A DNA stretch of 64,000 bases from an uncultured Eggerthellaceae bacterium (lineage in GTDB: Bacteria > Actinomycetota > Coriobacteriia > Coriobacteriales > Eggerthellaceae). The notes under the pieces are model-generated. The model was not told the DNA's origin, made no database searches, and worked only from the letters and a program-made list of their open reading frames with translations. The position numbers were made by a program, and so were the translations under genes. Positions within the stretch are counted from its first letter, which is position 1, and every line of letters starts with the position of its first letter. The stretch is from assembly GCA_910584145.1 (NCBI GenBank), contig CAJTXX010000004.1, positions 1 to 64,000 of the forward strand. The letters are read 5' to 3'. Shown here in pieces: positions 56,362 to 64,000 of the stretch.

Positions 56362-57654
56362 ATGGCGGTTATCGTCGATGTGTTCGGCCGCGAGGTGCTC
56401 GATTCTCGCGGGAATCCTACGGTCGAGGTGGAGGTCGTGCTCGACGATGGCTCGTTCGGCCGCGCTGCGGTGCCTTCCGGTGCTTCCACGGGCGCTTTCG
56501 AAGCGGTGGAGCTGCGCGATGGCGAAGAGGGCCGCTACCTGGGCAAGGGCGTGCTGAATGCCGTGCAGCACGTGAACATGGAGATAGCCGATGCGCTGCT
56601 GGGCCTGTCCGCTGAGGACCAGCGCAGCGTCGACACCGAGATGCTCGATGTGGACGGCACGCCGAACAAGGGCAAGCTGGGCGCCAATGCGGTGCTGGGT
56701 GCGTCGCTTGCGGTGGCGAAGGCGGCTGCTGAGTCGGCCGAGCTGCCGCTGTACAAGTACCTCGGCGGCGTGAACGCCCATACGCTGCCCACCCCTATGA
56801 TGAACATCCTGAACGGCGGCGTGCATGCCGATAACAACGTGGACTTCCAGGAGTACATGATCATGCCCGTGGGCGCGTCCACGTTCGCTGAGGCGCTGCG
56901 CTGGTGCGCAGAGATCTATCACACGCTGAAAAAGGTGCTGCACGATGCGGGCCTCGGCGGCGGCGTGGGCGACGAGGGCGGTTTCGCCCCGAACCTGAAG
57001 GACAACGAGGAGCCGCTGCGCTATATCAGCGAGGCGTGCGAGAAGGCCGGTTACGTGCCCGGTCGCGACATCATGTTCGCGATGGACCCGGCATCCACCG
57101 AGTTCTTCGACGCTAAGGCGAAGAAGTACATCCTGGCGGGCGAGGGCCGCGAGCTGACGAGCGACGAGATGGTGGACTACTGGGCCGCGCTCGTGGAGAA
57201 GTACCCCATCATCTCCATCGAGGACGGCATGGCCGAGGAGGACTGGGAAGGCTGGCGCAAGCTGACCGAGCGCATCGGCGACAAGGTGCAGCTGGTGGGC
57301 GACGACCTGTTCGTCACCAACACCGAGCGCCTGCGCCAGGGCATCGAGATGGGCTGCGCGAACGCGATCCTCATCAAGGTGAACCAGATCGGCAGCCTGA
57401 CCGAGACGCTGGACGCCATCGAGCTGGCCAAGACGCATGGGTACGCCTGCGTGATGAGCCATCGCTCCGGCGAGACCGAGGACGTCACCATCGCTGACTT
57501 GGCGGTGGCTACGAACTGCGGCCAGATAAAGACCGGCGCCCCCGCTCGCAGCGACCGTGTGGCGAAGTACAACCAGCTGCTGCGCATCGAGGAGCAGCTG
57601 GAAGACCAGGCCCGCTATGCTGGGCTCGGCGCCTTCTACAACATAACGAGATAG
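56362..57654 (+). CDS. eno: Enolase
   Basis: 430 residues, glycolytic 2-phosphoglycerate dehydratase. Seen: EVLDSRGNPTVEVEV, VPSGASTGAFEAVELRD, LGGVNAHTLPTPMMNILNGGVHADN, DEGGFAPNL, the metal-binding SIEDGMAEEDW, catalytic Lys in NAILIKVNQIGS, and SHRSGETEDVTIADLAVA. ATG 56362 follows AAAGGGAGG. TATCAT (56320-56325) is a possible -10. It ends at a strong intrinsic terminator, so eno is a single-gene unit. Surface moonlighting cannot be judged from sequence. Confidence 0.98.
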   Translation: MAVIVDVFGREVLDSRGNPTVEVEVVLDDGSFGRAAVPSGASTGAFEAVELRDGEEGRYLGKGVLNAVQHVNMEIADALLGLSAEDQRSVDTEMLDVDGTPNKGKLGANAVLGASLAVAKAAAESAELPLYKYLGGVNAHTLPTPMMNILNGGVHADNNVDFQEYMIMPVGASTFAEALRWCAEIYHTLKKVLHDAGLGGGVGDEGGFAPNLKDNEEPLRYISEACEKAGYVPGRDIMFAMDPASTEFFDAKAKKYILAGEGRELTSDEMVDYWAALVEKYPIISIEDGMAEEDWEGWRKLTERIGDKVQLVGDDLFVTNTERLRQGIEMGCANAILIKVNQIGSLTETLDAIELAKTHGYACVMSHRSGETEDVTIADLAVATNCGQIKTGAPARSDRVAKYNQLLRIEEQLEDQARYAGLGAFYNITR

Positions 57655-57663
57655 ACCACAGCG

Positions 57664-57691
57664 CGGGCGTCCATCGGGCGCCCGTTCTTTT
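57664..57691 (+). terminator. Intrinsic terminator of eno
   Basis: A 9-bp stem (57664-57672, 57676-57684, one G-U pair), loop ATC, followed by TTCTTTT. Confidence 0.88.
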
Positions 57692-57722
57692 GCCCTGATA
57701 TATCCGCGATCAAGGAGAATAC

Positions 57723-58985
57723 ATGCGAGAAGATCAGATGATATCGCTCGAAGAGGCTCGCGCGCTGGTGTGCAGCCGCGTGCAGCCCCTGCCGGTGGAA
57801 TCGGTGGGGCTGCTCGATGCGGTCGGGCGCGTGGCGGTGCAGGATATGAAGAGCGACATAGACGTGTCGCCGTTCGCCCATTCGGCGATGGATGGCTTCG
57901 CCGTGCATGCTGCCGATCTGGAAGCCTCCTCCGAGGCGGCGCCGGTGCAGCTGCGCGTGGTGGGCGATATCGGTGCGGGCGATGTGTTCGGTGGCGCCAT
58001 CGGCGCGGGCGAGTGCATCCGCATCATGACCGGCGCCGAGCTTCCCGCAGACGCCGATGCCGTGGTGAAGTACGAGATCGTCGAGGTCGTAGAGGGCGAC
58101 GGCAAGCGCGGCTCGGTGGTGTCGTTCTCCGCGCCTGCGAAGGTGGGCAGCAACATCCGCCAGGCGGGTGAGGAAGCTCGCGCGGGGCAGGTGGTCGTGC
58201 AGGCCGGCGAGGTGATCGGTTGCGCGGGTGCCGGGTTCTTGGCGAGCTGCGGAGTGCTGGAGGTGCCGGTGCATGCGCGCCCCACGGTGGGCATCATCGC
58301 CACCGGCAGCGAGCTGGTGCCGCCGAGCGAAGTGCCCGGGCCGGGGCATATCCGCGAGTCGAACTCGTATGCGATGGCCGCTTGCGCGCGCGCTGCCGGC
58401 GCGGTGCCGACGATACTGCCCTTGGTTGCTGACACCTACGAGGGCCTGCGTGCAGCGGTCGAGCAGGCGGCGGATAGCTTCGACTTCGTCATCACCACGG
58501 GCGGCGCGGCGAACGGCGACTACGACTTCATCAAGCGCGTGGTGGCCGATGCCGGCGAGCTTCTGATGACGCAGGTGAACATGCGCCCCGGCAAGGCCCA
58601 GACGTTCGGCTTCGTGCACGGCACCCCGGTGTTCGGGCTTCCCGGCAACCCGGCGGCGGCCTATTGCGGCTTCGAGATGATAATCCGCCCGGCGCTGCGC
58701 ACCATGCAGGGCTTCACCCATCTCGACCACCCGCAGGTGCAGGCGCGCCTCACGCAGGACGTGAAGAAGAAGGACCCGCGCATGATACTGCTGCGCGCGG
58801 TGCTGACGGTGGGCGCCGATGGCAGCTATGAGGTGGCTCCCGCGAGCAACCAGAGCTCGGGCTCGTTCGGGGTCATCCAGAAGACGAACTGCTTGGCGGT
58901 CATGCCGGCAGGCTTGGAGTCGAAGAGCGCGGGCGACGAGGTCGCCTGCATCCTGCTCGATATCCCTGAGGAGGTGGCGCTGTGA
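57723..58985 (+). CDS. moeA: Molybdopterin molybdotransferase
   Basis: 420 residues. MoeA inserts molybdate into adenylylated molybdopterin. Features: VSPFAHSAMDGFAVHAADL, GECIRIMTGAELPADADAVVKYE, GIIATGSELVPPSEV, TTGGAANGDYDFIKRV and MRPGKAQTFGFVHGTPVFGLPGNPAAAYCGFEM. AAGGAGAA precedes ATG 57723. The next gene, the adenylyltransferase MogA, starts in the moeA stop codon (GTGA), so the two act in order on one message. This implies that the organism has Mo-enzymes elsewhere. Confidence 0.95.
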   Translation: MREDQMISLEEARALVCSRVQPLPVESVGLLDAVGRVAVQDMKSDIDVSPFAHSAMDGFAVHAADLEASSEAAPVQLRVVGDIGAGDVFGGAIGAGECIRIMTGAELPADADAVVKYEIVEVVEGDGKRGSVVSFSAPAKVGSNIRQAGEEARAGQVVVQAGEVIGCAGAGFLASCGVLEVPVHARPTVGIIATGSELVPPSEVPGPGHIRESNSYAMAACARAAGAVPTILPLVADTYEGLRAAVEQAADSFDFVITTGGAANGDYDFIKRVVADAGELLMTQVNMRPGKAQTFGFVHGTPVFGLPGNPAAAYCGFEMIIRPALRTMQGFTHLDHPQVQARLTQDVKKKDPRMILLRAVLTVGADGSYEVAPASNQSSGSFGVIQKTNCLAVMPAGLESKSAGDEVACILLDIPEEVAL

Positions 58986-59464
58986 GCAGCGAGCTGACCT
59001 TTGCGATCGTCACGTGCTCTGACACCCGCAGCATGCGGGAGGACGAGGCAGGAGATGCCCTTGAGCGCCTGATAGCGGACGTCGGCTGGGAGCTGCGCGA
59101 CCGCGTGGTGGTGACCGACGACCGCGCTTCCATCGGAGACGCCATCGTGCGCGCCGCCGACGAGCTCGGCTGCGACGTGGTGCTCACGTGCGGCGGCAGC
59201 GGCCTGTCGCTGCGCGATGTGACCCCCGAGGCCACGATGGACGTGTGCGAGCGCAACGTGCCCGGCATCGCCGAGGCCATGCGCTGGCATAGCTTGCAGA
59301 TAACCCCCTACGCCATGCTGTCGCGCGCTCTCTGCATGCAGCGCGGCCGCACGCTGGTGGTGAACCTGCCCGGCTCCACCAAAGCGGCCACCGAGAACTG
59401 GGAGGGCATCGTAGGCGCCCTGCCGCATGCTGTGAAGATGATGGGCGGCGGCGGCCACAACTAG
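58982..59464 (+). CDS. mogA: Molybdopterin adenylyltransferase (MogA/MoaB family)
   Basis: 160 residues. MogA/MoaB fold with IVTCSDTRSMREDEAGDAL at the N-terminus, VVTDDRASIGDAIVRAADE, and the molybdopterin loop LTCGGSGLSLRDVTPEATM, then NLPGSTKAA. It adenylylates molybdopterin for MoeA. The GTG start overlaps the moeA stop by 4 bp, with GAGGAGG upstream. MogA and MoaB paralogues are hard to separate from sequence alone. The next gene, alr, begins 14 bp later from its own -10 box, so the operon probably ends here. Confidence 0.9.
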   Translation: MSSELTFAIVTCSDTRSMREDEAGDALERLIADVGWELRDRVVVTDDRASIGDAIVRAADELGCDVVLTCGGSGLSLRDVTPEATMDVCERNVPGIAEAMRWHSLQITPYAMLSRALCMQRGRTLVVNLPGSTKAATENWEGIVGALPHAVKMMGGGGHN

Positions 59465-59466
59465 CG

Positions 59467-59472
59467 TACAAT
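59467..59472 (+). promoter_or_regulatory. Leaderless -10 box for alr
   Basis: TACAAT 6 nt before ATG 59479, starting 2 nt after the mogA stop; no ribosome site in between. Confidence 0.65.
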
Positions 59473-59478
59473 AAGCGT

Positions 59479-60939
59479 ATGGAAGAACTCCCTAACGGTT
59501 TCACCGGATTCAACAGGCGCGGCCCCGGCTTCACGTCGGCCGGCGACGCCATGCGCAAAGCGCGGCGCTCCGCCGAGATGGGCCGCGACGAGACGCACTA
59601 CCGGGAGAGCGGCCGCAAGGCGGCGCAGCACGGCTGGCAACTGCCGCGCGAGAAGCTGATCGTGGGCGAGCAGCGCCGCGGCATGGGCCCGCAGACCGAC
59701 CCGACCGACATGAAGCGCTACCTGCGCGTGCCCGATGTGCTCGCCGGCGAATTCGGCCCGGTCTACGACATGCAGGCGCTCGCCGAGATACCCGAGTACG
59801 ACCGGCGCTGGTCGTGGGTGGAGATCAGCCTGTCTGCCATACGCCACAACACCATGACGGTGAAGAACTCGCTGCAACCGGGCGTGCGCCTGATGGCGGT
59901 GGTGAAGGCCGATGCCTACGGCCACGGCGCTGTGCAGTGCGCCCGCACCATGCTGAACTCCGGCGCCGAGCAGCTGGGGGTTGCCACGGTCGACGAGGGC
60001 ATCGAGCTGCGCGAGGCTGGCATACAGGCGCCCATACTGATACTGTCGGAGCCGCCCATCTCGGCTATCCCGCTGCTCTTGGCCCACAAGCTGCTGCCCA
60101 GCGTCTACACGGTGGAGTTCGCCGTGCGCTACGCTGAGGCGGCTGACAGCATCGATCAGCGCGCGCCGTACCACCTGAAGGTGAACACGGGCATGAACCG
60201 CATCGGCGTGCATTACTCCGAGGTGACCGAGTTCCTGCGGCAAGTCTCCTTCCATCGTGCGCTTGACCTGGTAGGCACCTTCACGCATTTCGCCACGGCC
60301 GACGAGCAGGACACGATGGAGATCGAGCGCGCGAACAACCGGTTCCTGACTGCGCTCGACGCGATGGAGGCCGTGGGGATAGACCCCGGCATCGTGCACA
60401 GCTCCAATTCCGCGGCCACCACGCGCTTCCCGCAGTTGCAGTACGACATGGTGCGCGTGGGGCTATCGCTGTACGGTTACTACTCCACGCCCGAGATGTT
60501 CGGCATGATCGACCTGATACCGGCCATGAGCGTGCATGCGCGCATCACCGATGTGAAGAACGTGCCGCTCGGCGAGGGCGTCAGCTACTTCTTAACGTAT
60601 CGCAGCGGCGGGTACGCGAAGGTATGCACCGTGCCCATCGGCTATGCCGACGGTCTGCGGTTCGGCTTGTCGAACAAGATCGACTTCGTCATGGAAGGGC
60701 GGCAGCATCCGCAGGTGGGCAACATCTGCATGGACCAGTGCATGTTCGAGGTGTCGCAGCGCACGCGCGGTGCGTCGTTCGAGCACCTCGATCCGCAGAT
60801 AGGAGATGAGGTGCTCATCGTAGGCGCGCAGGGCGACGCATTCGCCACTATCGACCAGATGGCCGAGGTGCTGGGTTCTATGAGCTACGAGGTGTGCATC
60901 GGCTTCGGGAACGGCCGCATGCCGAGGGTCTACGTATGA
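59479..60939 (+). CDS. alr: Alanine racemase with N-terminal extension
   Basis: 486 residues against ~370 for typical Alr. The racemase part starts near residue 110: WVEISLSAIRHN, PLP lysine in AVVKADAYGHG, NTGMNRIGV, SNSAATTRF, RVGLSLYGYY, and the substrate loop VGNICMDQCMF. It makes D-Ala for peptidoglycan. The first ~105 residues are hydrophilic (PNGFTGFNRRGPGF, RESGRKAAQHGWQLPREK) and not in typical Alr. The leaderless -10 box points to ATG 59479, so the extension is probably translated. The stop overlaps udg (ATGA). Confidence 0.93.
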   Translation: MEELPNGFTGFNRRGPGFTSAGDAMRKARRSAEMGRDETHYRESGRKAAQHGWQLPREKLIVGEQRRGMGPQTDPTDMKRYLRVPDVLAGEFGPVYDMQALAEIPEYDRRWSWVEISLSAIRHNTMTVKNSLQPGVRLMAVVKADAYGHGAVQCARTMLNSGAEQLGVATVDEGIELREAGIQAPILILSEPPISAIPLLLAHKLLPSVYTVEFAVRYAEAADSIDQRAPYHLKVNTGMNRIGVHYSEVTEFLRQVSFHRALDLVGTFTHFATADEQDTMEIERANNRFLTALDAMEAVGIDPGIVHSSNSAATTRFPQLQYDMVRVGLSLYGYYSTPEMFGMIDLIPAMSVHARITDVKNVPLGEGVSYFLTYRSGGYAKVCTVPIGYADGLRFGLSNKIDFVMEGRQHPQVGNICMDQCMFEVSQRTRGASFEHLDPQIGDEVLIVGAQGDAFATIDQMAEVLGSMSYEVCIGFGNGRMPRVYV

Positions 60940-61508
60940 CGCGCGAGCGCATACCCTTGGACGAGCTGCGCCAGCGCGTGGCGGCATGCCATGCCTGCCC
61001 GCTCGCTGACGGGCGCACGAACACGGTGTTCGGCGAGGGCGACCCGCATGCGCGCGTGCTCATCGTGGGCGAGGCCCCGGGCAAGAACGAAGACCTCCAG
61101 GGCCGGCCGTTCGTGGGCGCGGCGGGGAAGTACCTCGACGAGCTGTTGGCGATAGCCGGCCTGGCGCGCGAGGATGTGTTCATCGCCAATGTGCTGAAAT
61201 GCCGCCCGCCCGGCAACCGCGACCCGCGTCCCGAGGAGATACAGGCGTGCGTGCCGTTCCTGCGCGAGCAGACCCGCACCATCGACCCGGAATACATCGT
61301 CACGCTGGGGAACTTCTCGACGAAGTTCATCTTGAAGACCGACCGCGGCATAACCGGGCTGCACGGGCAGCTGCATCAGGCCGGGCGCTTCAAGGTGTTC
61401 CCGATCTTCCATCCGGCTGCGGCGCTCTACGACAGCAAGAAGCGCGAGGCGCTGGAGAACGACTTCGCCACGCTGGGGGAGATGCTGGCGCGCGAGGACG
61501 CCCGATGA
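60936..61508 (+). CDS. udg: Uracil-DNA glycosylase, type 4/5 (Fe-S)
   Basis: 190 residues. A type 4-like UDG: cysteine pair CHACPLADG, motif GEAPGKNEDLQGRPFVGAAG, further cluster cysteines in LKCRPPGNRDP and QACVPFL, and FHPAAALY at the active site. It removes uracil from DNA and needs a 4Fe-4S cluster. ATG 60936 overlaps the alr stop (ATGA), and the udg stop overlaps the folC start in the same way (ATGA at 61505-61508), so alr-udg-folC are translated as one unit. The true partner of the operon is unclear. Confidence 0.92.
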   Translation: MTRERIPLDELRQRVAACHACPLADGRTNTVFGEGDPHARVLIVGEAPGKNEDLQGRPFVGAAGKYLDELLAIAGLAREDVFIANVLKCRPPGNRDPRPEEIQACVPFLREQTRTIDPEYIVTLGNFSTKFILKTDRGITGLHGQLHQAGRFKVFPIFHPAAALYDSKKREALENDFATLGEMLAREDAR

Positions 61509-62854
61509 GCGCAGGCGACCCGCTGGCGGCGCCTGCCGGTTTCGACCCGGTCGCATATCTGAACGCTCCGCGTTGGCGGGCTTCGAAGCCCGGGCTCGAG
61601 CGCATCGCTGCGCTGGCTGACGAGCTGGGCCGTCCGCAGGACAGCTTGCGGTTCGTCCATGTGGCGGGCACGAACGGCAAGGGCAGCATCTGCGCGTACC
61701 TCGCGGCTATCCTGCGCGCATCCGGCTTCAAGACGGGCCTGTTCACCAGCCCCTACATAGAGCGGTTCGAGGACCGCATCCGCGTGGACGGCGAGCAGAT
61801 CGGCAGCGAGGAGCTGCTGGCGGCCACGCTGCGCGTGCGCGAGGCGGCACGCACGGTGGAGGAGCGCCTCGGCGAGCATCCGACGGAATTCGAGCTGATG
61901 TGCGCCGTTGCTCTGGTGCATTTCCAAGCGATGGGCTGCGATATCTGCGTGATGGAGACAGGGCTCGGCGGACGGCTCGACGCCACGAACATCATCATGC
62001 CCGACGTGAGCGTCATCGCGCGCATCGGCTTCGACCATACGGAGCTGCTCGGCGAGACGCTCTCCGAGATAGCGGCGGAGAAGGCGGGCATCATCAAGGA
62101 AGGGCGCCCGGTGGTGAGCTGGCCGCAAGAGCGGCATGCGATGGAGGTCATCGAGGACGTATGCGCGAGCCGCGGCTGCGCGCTGACGATGCCCGCTTTC
62201 GACCGGCTCGATGCGGGTGCGCTCGATATGGGCAGCCTTGCGCGCTCCTTCCGCTACGAGGGCAGCGGTTATGCGACGCGCCTTCTGGGGAGCTGCCAGC
62301 CGCAGAACGCGAGCGTCGCCATAGAGGCGGCCCGCGTGCTGCGCCGCTGCGGTTGGGACGTGCCTGACGAGGCCCTGCGTGCCGGCATCGAGCATGCCGT
62401 GTGGCCGGGGCGCTTCGAAGTGCTGGAGGGTGCGCCGCTCGTGGTGGTGGATGGCGCGCATAACCCGCAGGGCGCAGAGGCGCTCGCGGAGTCGCTGCGC
62501 GAACTGCTGGCGGCATCTGGCAGGGCTGGGGACGCGGTCAGCTTCGTGATGGGCGTGCTCGCCGACAAAGACTACGAGTACATGATCGAGCCCTTGGTGC
62601 CCTTCGCGTCGTCGTTCGCTGCGTATGCGCCCGACAACCCGCGCGCGCTCGCGGCCGACGACCTCGCGCGCGCCATACGCCGCCAAGCGCCCCCCGATGT
62701 GCCGGTGCAGGCGGCGGCGAGCCCTGAAGCAGCGGTGGAACTGGCCTTAGCGCAAGCGGGCGCTGCCGGTTGCGTGGTGGCATGCGGCACGCTCTATTCC
62801 GTCGCGCGCATAAAAAGATGCCTGCGGGCGATACGCTCCGCAGGCATCTCGTGA
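61505..62854 (+). CDS. folC: Folylpolyglutamate/dihydrofolate synthase
   Basis: 449 residues of the Mur-ligase-like family. P-loop HVAGTNGKGSICAYLAAIL, TSPYIERFEDRI, HPTEFELMCAVAL, METGLGGRLDATNII, FDHTELLGETLSEIAAEKAGI, and the C-terminal VVVDGAHNPQGAEAL. It adds glutamates to folates, making the forms used by Fhs, FchA and FolD nearby. The start overlaps the udg stop by 4 bp. The last codons encode the terminator hairpin of the opposite-strand hpf gene (62812-62848). Confidence 0.93.
   Translation: MSAGDPLAAPAGFDPVAYLNAPRWRASKPGLERIAALADELGRPQDSLRFVHVAGTNGKGSICAYLAAILRASGFKTGLFTSPYIERFEDRIRVDGEQIGSEELLAATLRVREAARTVEERLGEHPTEFELMCAVALVHFQAMGCDICVMETGLGGRLDATNIIMPDVSVIARIGFDHTELLGETLSEIAAEKAGIIKEGRPVVSWPQERHAMEVIEDVCASRGCALTMPAFDRLDAGALDMGSLARSFRYEGSGYATRLLGSCQPQNASVAIEAARVLRRCGWDVPDEALRAGIEHAVWPGRFEVLEGAPLVVVDGAHNPQGAEALAESLRELLAASGRAGDAVSFVMGVLADKDYEYMIEPLVPFASSFAAYAPDNPRALAADDLARAIRRQAPPDVPVQAAASPEAAVELALAQAGAAGCVVACGTLYSVARIKRCLRAIRSAGIS
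62812..62848 (-). terminator. hpf terminator inside folC 3' end
   Basis: An 11-bp perfect stem (62817-62827, 62838-62848). On the minus strand it is followed by TTTTT (complement of 62812-62816), 35 nt after the hpf stop. It ends 6 nt before the folC stop. Confidence 0.82.
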
Positions 62855-62882
62855 GCATCAGCGCGGCTCGCGCCGCCGTTCG

Positions 62883-63473
62883 CTAGCGTGCCGGGGTGAG
62901 CAGGCCGTACCCGCCGCCGTGGCGACGGTACAGCACGTGCACCTCGCCGCTGTCGCGGTCGGTGTACACGTAGAAGTCGTGCCCCAGCAGGTCGATATCG
63001 GTAAGGGCCTCGTCCTCGGTCTTGGGCGAGTATTCGATCTGCTTGCGGCGGACCACTTCATCGTCTGACAGCTCCGCCATCAGCTTGTCCAGGTCGAGGT
63101 CCGATTCGGGGACCTCGCTCTTCGCTGCGGTCTTCTCGGTGGTCAGCGTGTCTTCGCGCTTCTCGCGCCGCTTGTCCTTGATACGCGTCTTGAACTTGCG
63201 CAGCTGGCGCGCGATCTTCGCCGCTGCGACGTCGATAGCCGCGAACATCTCCTCCTCGCGGACCTGCGCACGGGCCATATGCCCGGGTATCAGCACCGTC
63301 ACCTCGCACACCGCGGCATTCTTGATGGTGGGGTTCTTCTCGCGGAACAGAACGATCTCGCATGCGGTCGCATTCACGTCGAGCTGCTGCACCGCGCCGC
63401 CGATCTTGTCTTCAGCGTAGTCCCTGAGGGAATCGCTTACCGGCATCTTGCGTCCAGAAACCGTTACATCCAT
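62883..63473 (-). CDS. hpf: Ribosome hibernation promoting factor, long form
   Basis: 196 residues. An N-terminal S30AE domain (MDVTVSGRKMPVSDSLRDYAEDKI ... AAIDVAAAKIARQLRKFKTRIKDK) and a C-terminal dimerisation domain with IEYSPKTEDEALTDIDLLGHDFYVYTDRDSGEVHVLYRRHGGGYGLL. Such long HPFs dimerise 70S ribosomes into 100S particles in stationary phase. ATG 63473 has AAGAGGTG upstream. The gene converges on folC and is followed by an intrinsic terminator within its 3' end. Confidence 0.95.
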   Translation of the reverse strand: MDVTVSGRKMPVSDSLRDYAEDKIGGAVQQLDVNATACEIVLFREKNPTIKNAAVCEVTVLIPGHMARAQVREEEMFAAIDVAAAKIARQLRKFKTRIKDKRREKREDTLTTEKTAAKSEVPESDLDLDKLMAELSDDEVVRRKQIEYSPKTEDEALTDIDLLGHDFYVYTDRDSGEVHVLYRRHGGGYGLLTPAR

Positions 63474-63604
63474 TGCGCACCTCTTGTCTCTCGTCGCGGA
63501 TAATACGCTCTAAGCATATGGTAACCGTTGCTGATGGCGGATAGCTTTACGAAAGCGTAGCCGTTCCGATGATTAGCCGGACCGAGCGCGCCTCGCCGTT
63601 ACCG

Positions 63605-63610
63605 TATAAT
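63605..63610 (+). promoter_or_regulatory. -10 box for nhaA
   Basis: A perfect TATAAT, about 40 nt before the nhaA ATG. A short frame ATG 63613 (nine codons) follows directly and could be a leader peptide. Confidence 0.5.
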
Positions 63611-63650
63611 CCATGAGGAGAACGAGGAGATACGGCGGATAGAGGCGACG

Positions 63651-64000
63651 ATGGCAGACGATCGGAAAGGGCAGCCGCAGCAAAGCGGCGCGGCCGGGGA
63701 CGACCAGCGCGCGCAGCTGGTGCAGCCGACGGCGCAAGATCCCGACCCGCACGGCATATACATAGACGAGGTGCAGGGGCACAACCGCCGCCTGCGCAAG
63801 ATCATCAGCTTCACGCACTCCACCACGCGCGCGGCGGGCGTCATGCTGCTCGCGGCCATAGCGGCACTCATCGTGGCGAACACCGGCGCCTATGCCGATT
63901 TCTACGACTTCTGGCACCACACGATGGTGTCGGTGGGCGTAGGGCCGCTTTATGGCGAGATGTCGCTCGCGCATGTCATCAACGATATCTTCATGGCGGT
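63651..64000 (+). CDS. nhaA: NhaA-family Na+/H+ antiporter, N-terminal part (cut by window end)
   Basis: The frame is open for 350 bases to the window end. After a ~55-residue acidic/hydrophilic N-terminus (PQQSGAAGDDQRAQLVQP) the first membrane helix begins, with AAGVMLLAAIAALIVANTGAYADF and then MSLAHVINDIFMAV, which matches the NhaA pattern with NDxxM as the second-helix start. NhaA exchanges Na+ for H+. ATG 63651 has GAGGCGAC upstream. The rest of the protein is outside, so the family is a good call, the function inferred. Confidence 0.85.
   Translation, partial: MADDRKGQPQQSGAAGDDQRAQLVQPTAQDPDPHGIYIDEVQGHNRRLRKIISFTHSTTRAAGVMLLAAIAALIVANTGAYADFYDFWHHTMVSVGVGPLYGEMSLAHVINDIFMA

Noticed and set aside
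63613..63642. Nine-codon leader peptide before nhaA
   Set aside because: ATG lies only 2 nt after the TATAAT box, so it would be at or before the transcription start; kept only as a remark.
1..64000. CRISPR arrays, insertion sequences, prophage, rRNA and tRNA genes
   Set aside because: No regularly spaced repeats, transposase or integrase motifs, or recognisable RNA genes were found while reading both strands; a tRNA scan was not possible.

Overview
The window is GC-rich, gene-dense chromosomal DNA from a Gram-positive actinobacterium, most likely class Coriobacteriia and Eggerthellaceae-like. This is inferred from gene content, not measured. The signs are GC-rich codon use, an LL-diaminopimelate aminotransferase, class B sortase with a VaFE-repeat surface protein, a formate/C1-folate operon, a TsaB-RimI-TsaD fusion, and several promoters whose -10 box sits 6-7 nt before the start codon (leaderless transcripts). 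No rRNA, tRNA, CRISPR array, transposase or prophage was seen.

Layout. 0-6.5 kb: a PIN-domain end, phosphate transporter with its DUF47 partner, a phospholipase C-like protein, aspartokinase, a DJ-1 protein and aspartate-semialdehyde dehydrogenase. 6.5-6.8 kb: a gene-free patch full of inverted repeats. 6.8-14.1 kb: tlyA, an envelope-stress pair (TPM protein and PspA), an AGCS symporter, small proteins, a PAP2 phosphatase, dapL and queD. 14.2-18.5 kb: a radical SAM protein, a Trm9-like methyltransferase and, divergent from it, a bacterial Elp3. Together the last two suggest an mcm5U-type wobble-uridine pathway. 18.5-21.4 kb: ThrH, an HdrD/GlpC-like iron-sulfur protein and a solitary sortase.

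21.6-36 kb: pyrH-frr-uppS-cdsA-dxr, then rseP-ispG-proS. A 5.4 kb opposite-strand operon (VaFE adhesin, Cys-rich exported protein, sortase B) lies between dxr and rseP. 36-47.7 kb: a phasin-like protein, rlmB, MarR plus MATE exporter with a clear tandem operator, a PQ-loop protein, LysR, thioredoxin, a large SF2 helicase with membrane segments, FetAB, a clusterless MutY-like glycosylase, a NYN protein and a response regulator. 47.8-53.2 kb: coaX, then fhs-ykgJ-fchA-folD-FNT, a formate/C1-folate operon whose FolD lacks cyclohydrolase residues. 53.2-64 kb: tsaE, the tsaB-rimI-tsaD fusion, eno, moeA-mogA, alr-udg-folC, hpf and the start of nhaA.

Three points stand out: the elp3/trm9-like pair; palindromic elements inserted in frame inside elp3 and tsaB, the second carrying a 40-nt core that recurs at 6.7 kb; and the split of methenyl-THF chemistry between FchA and a FolD without its catalytic lysine.
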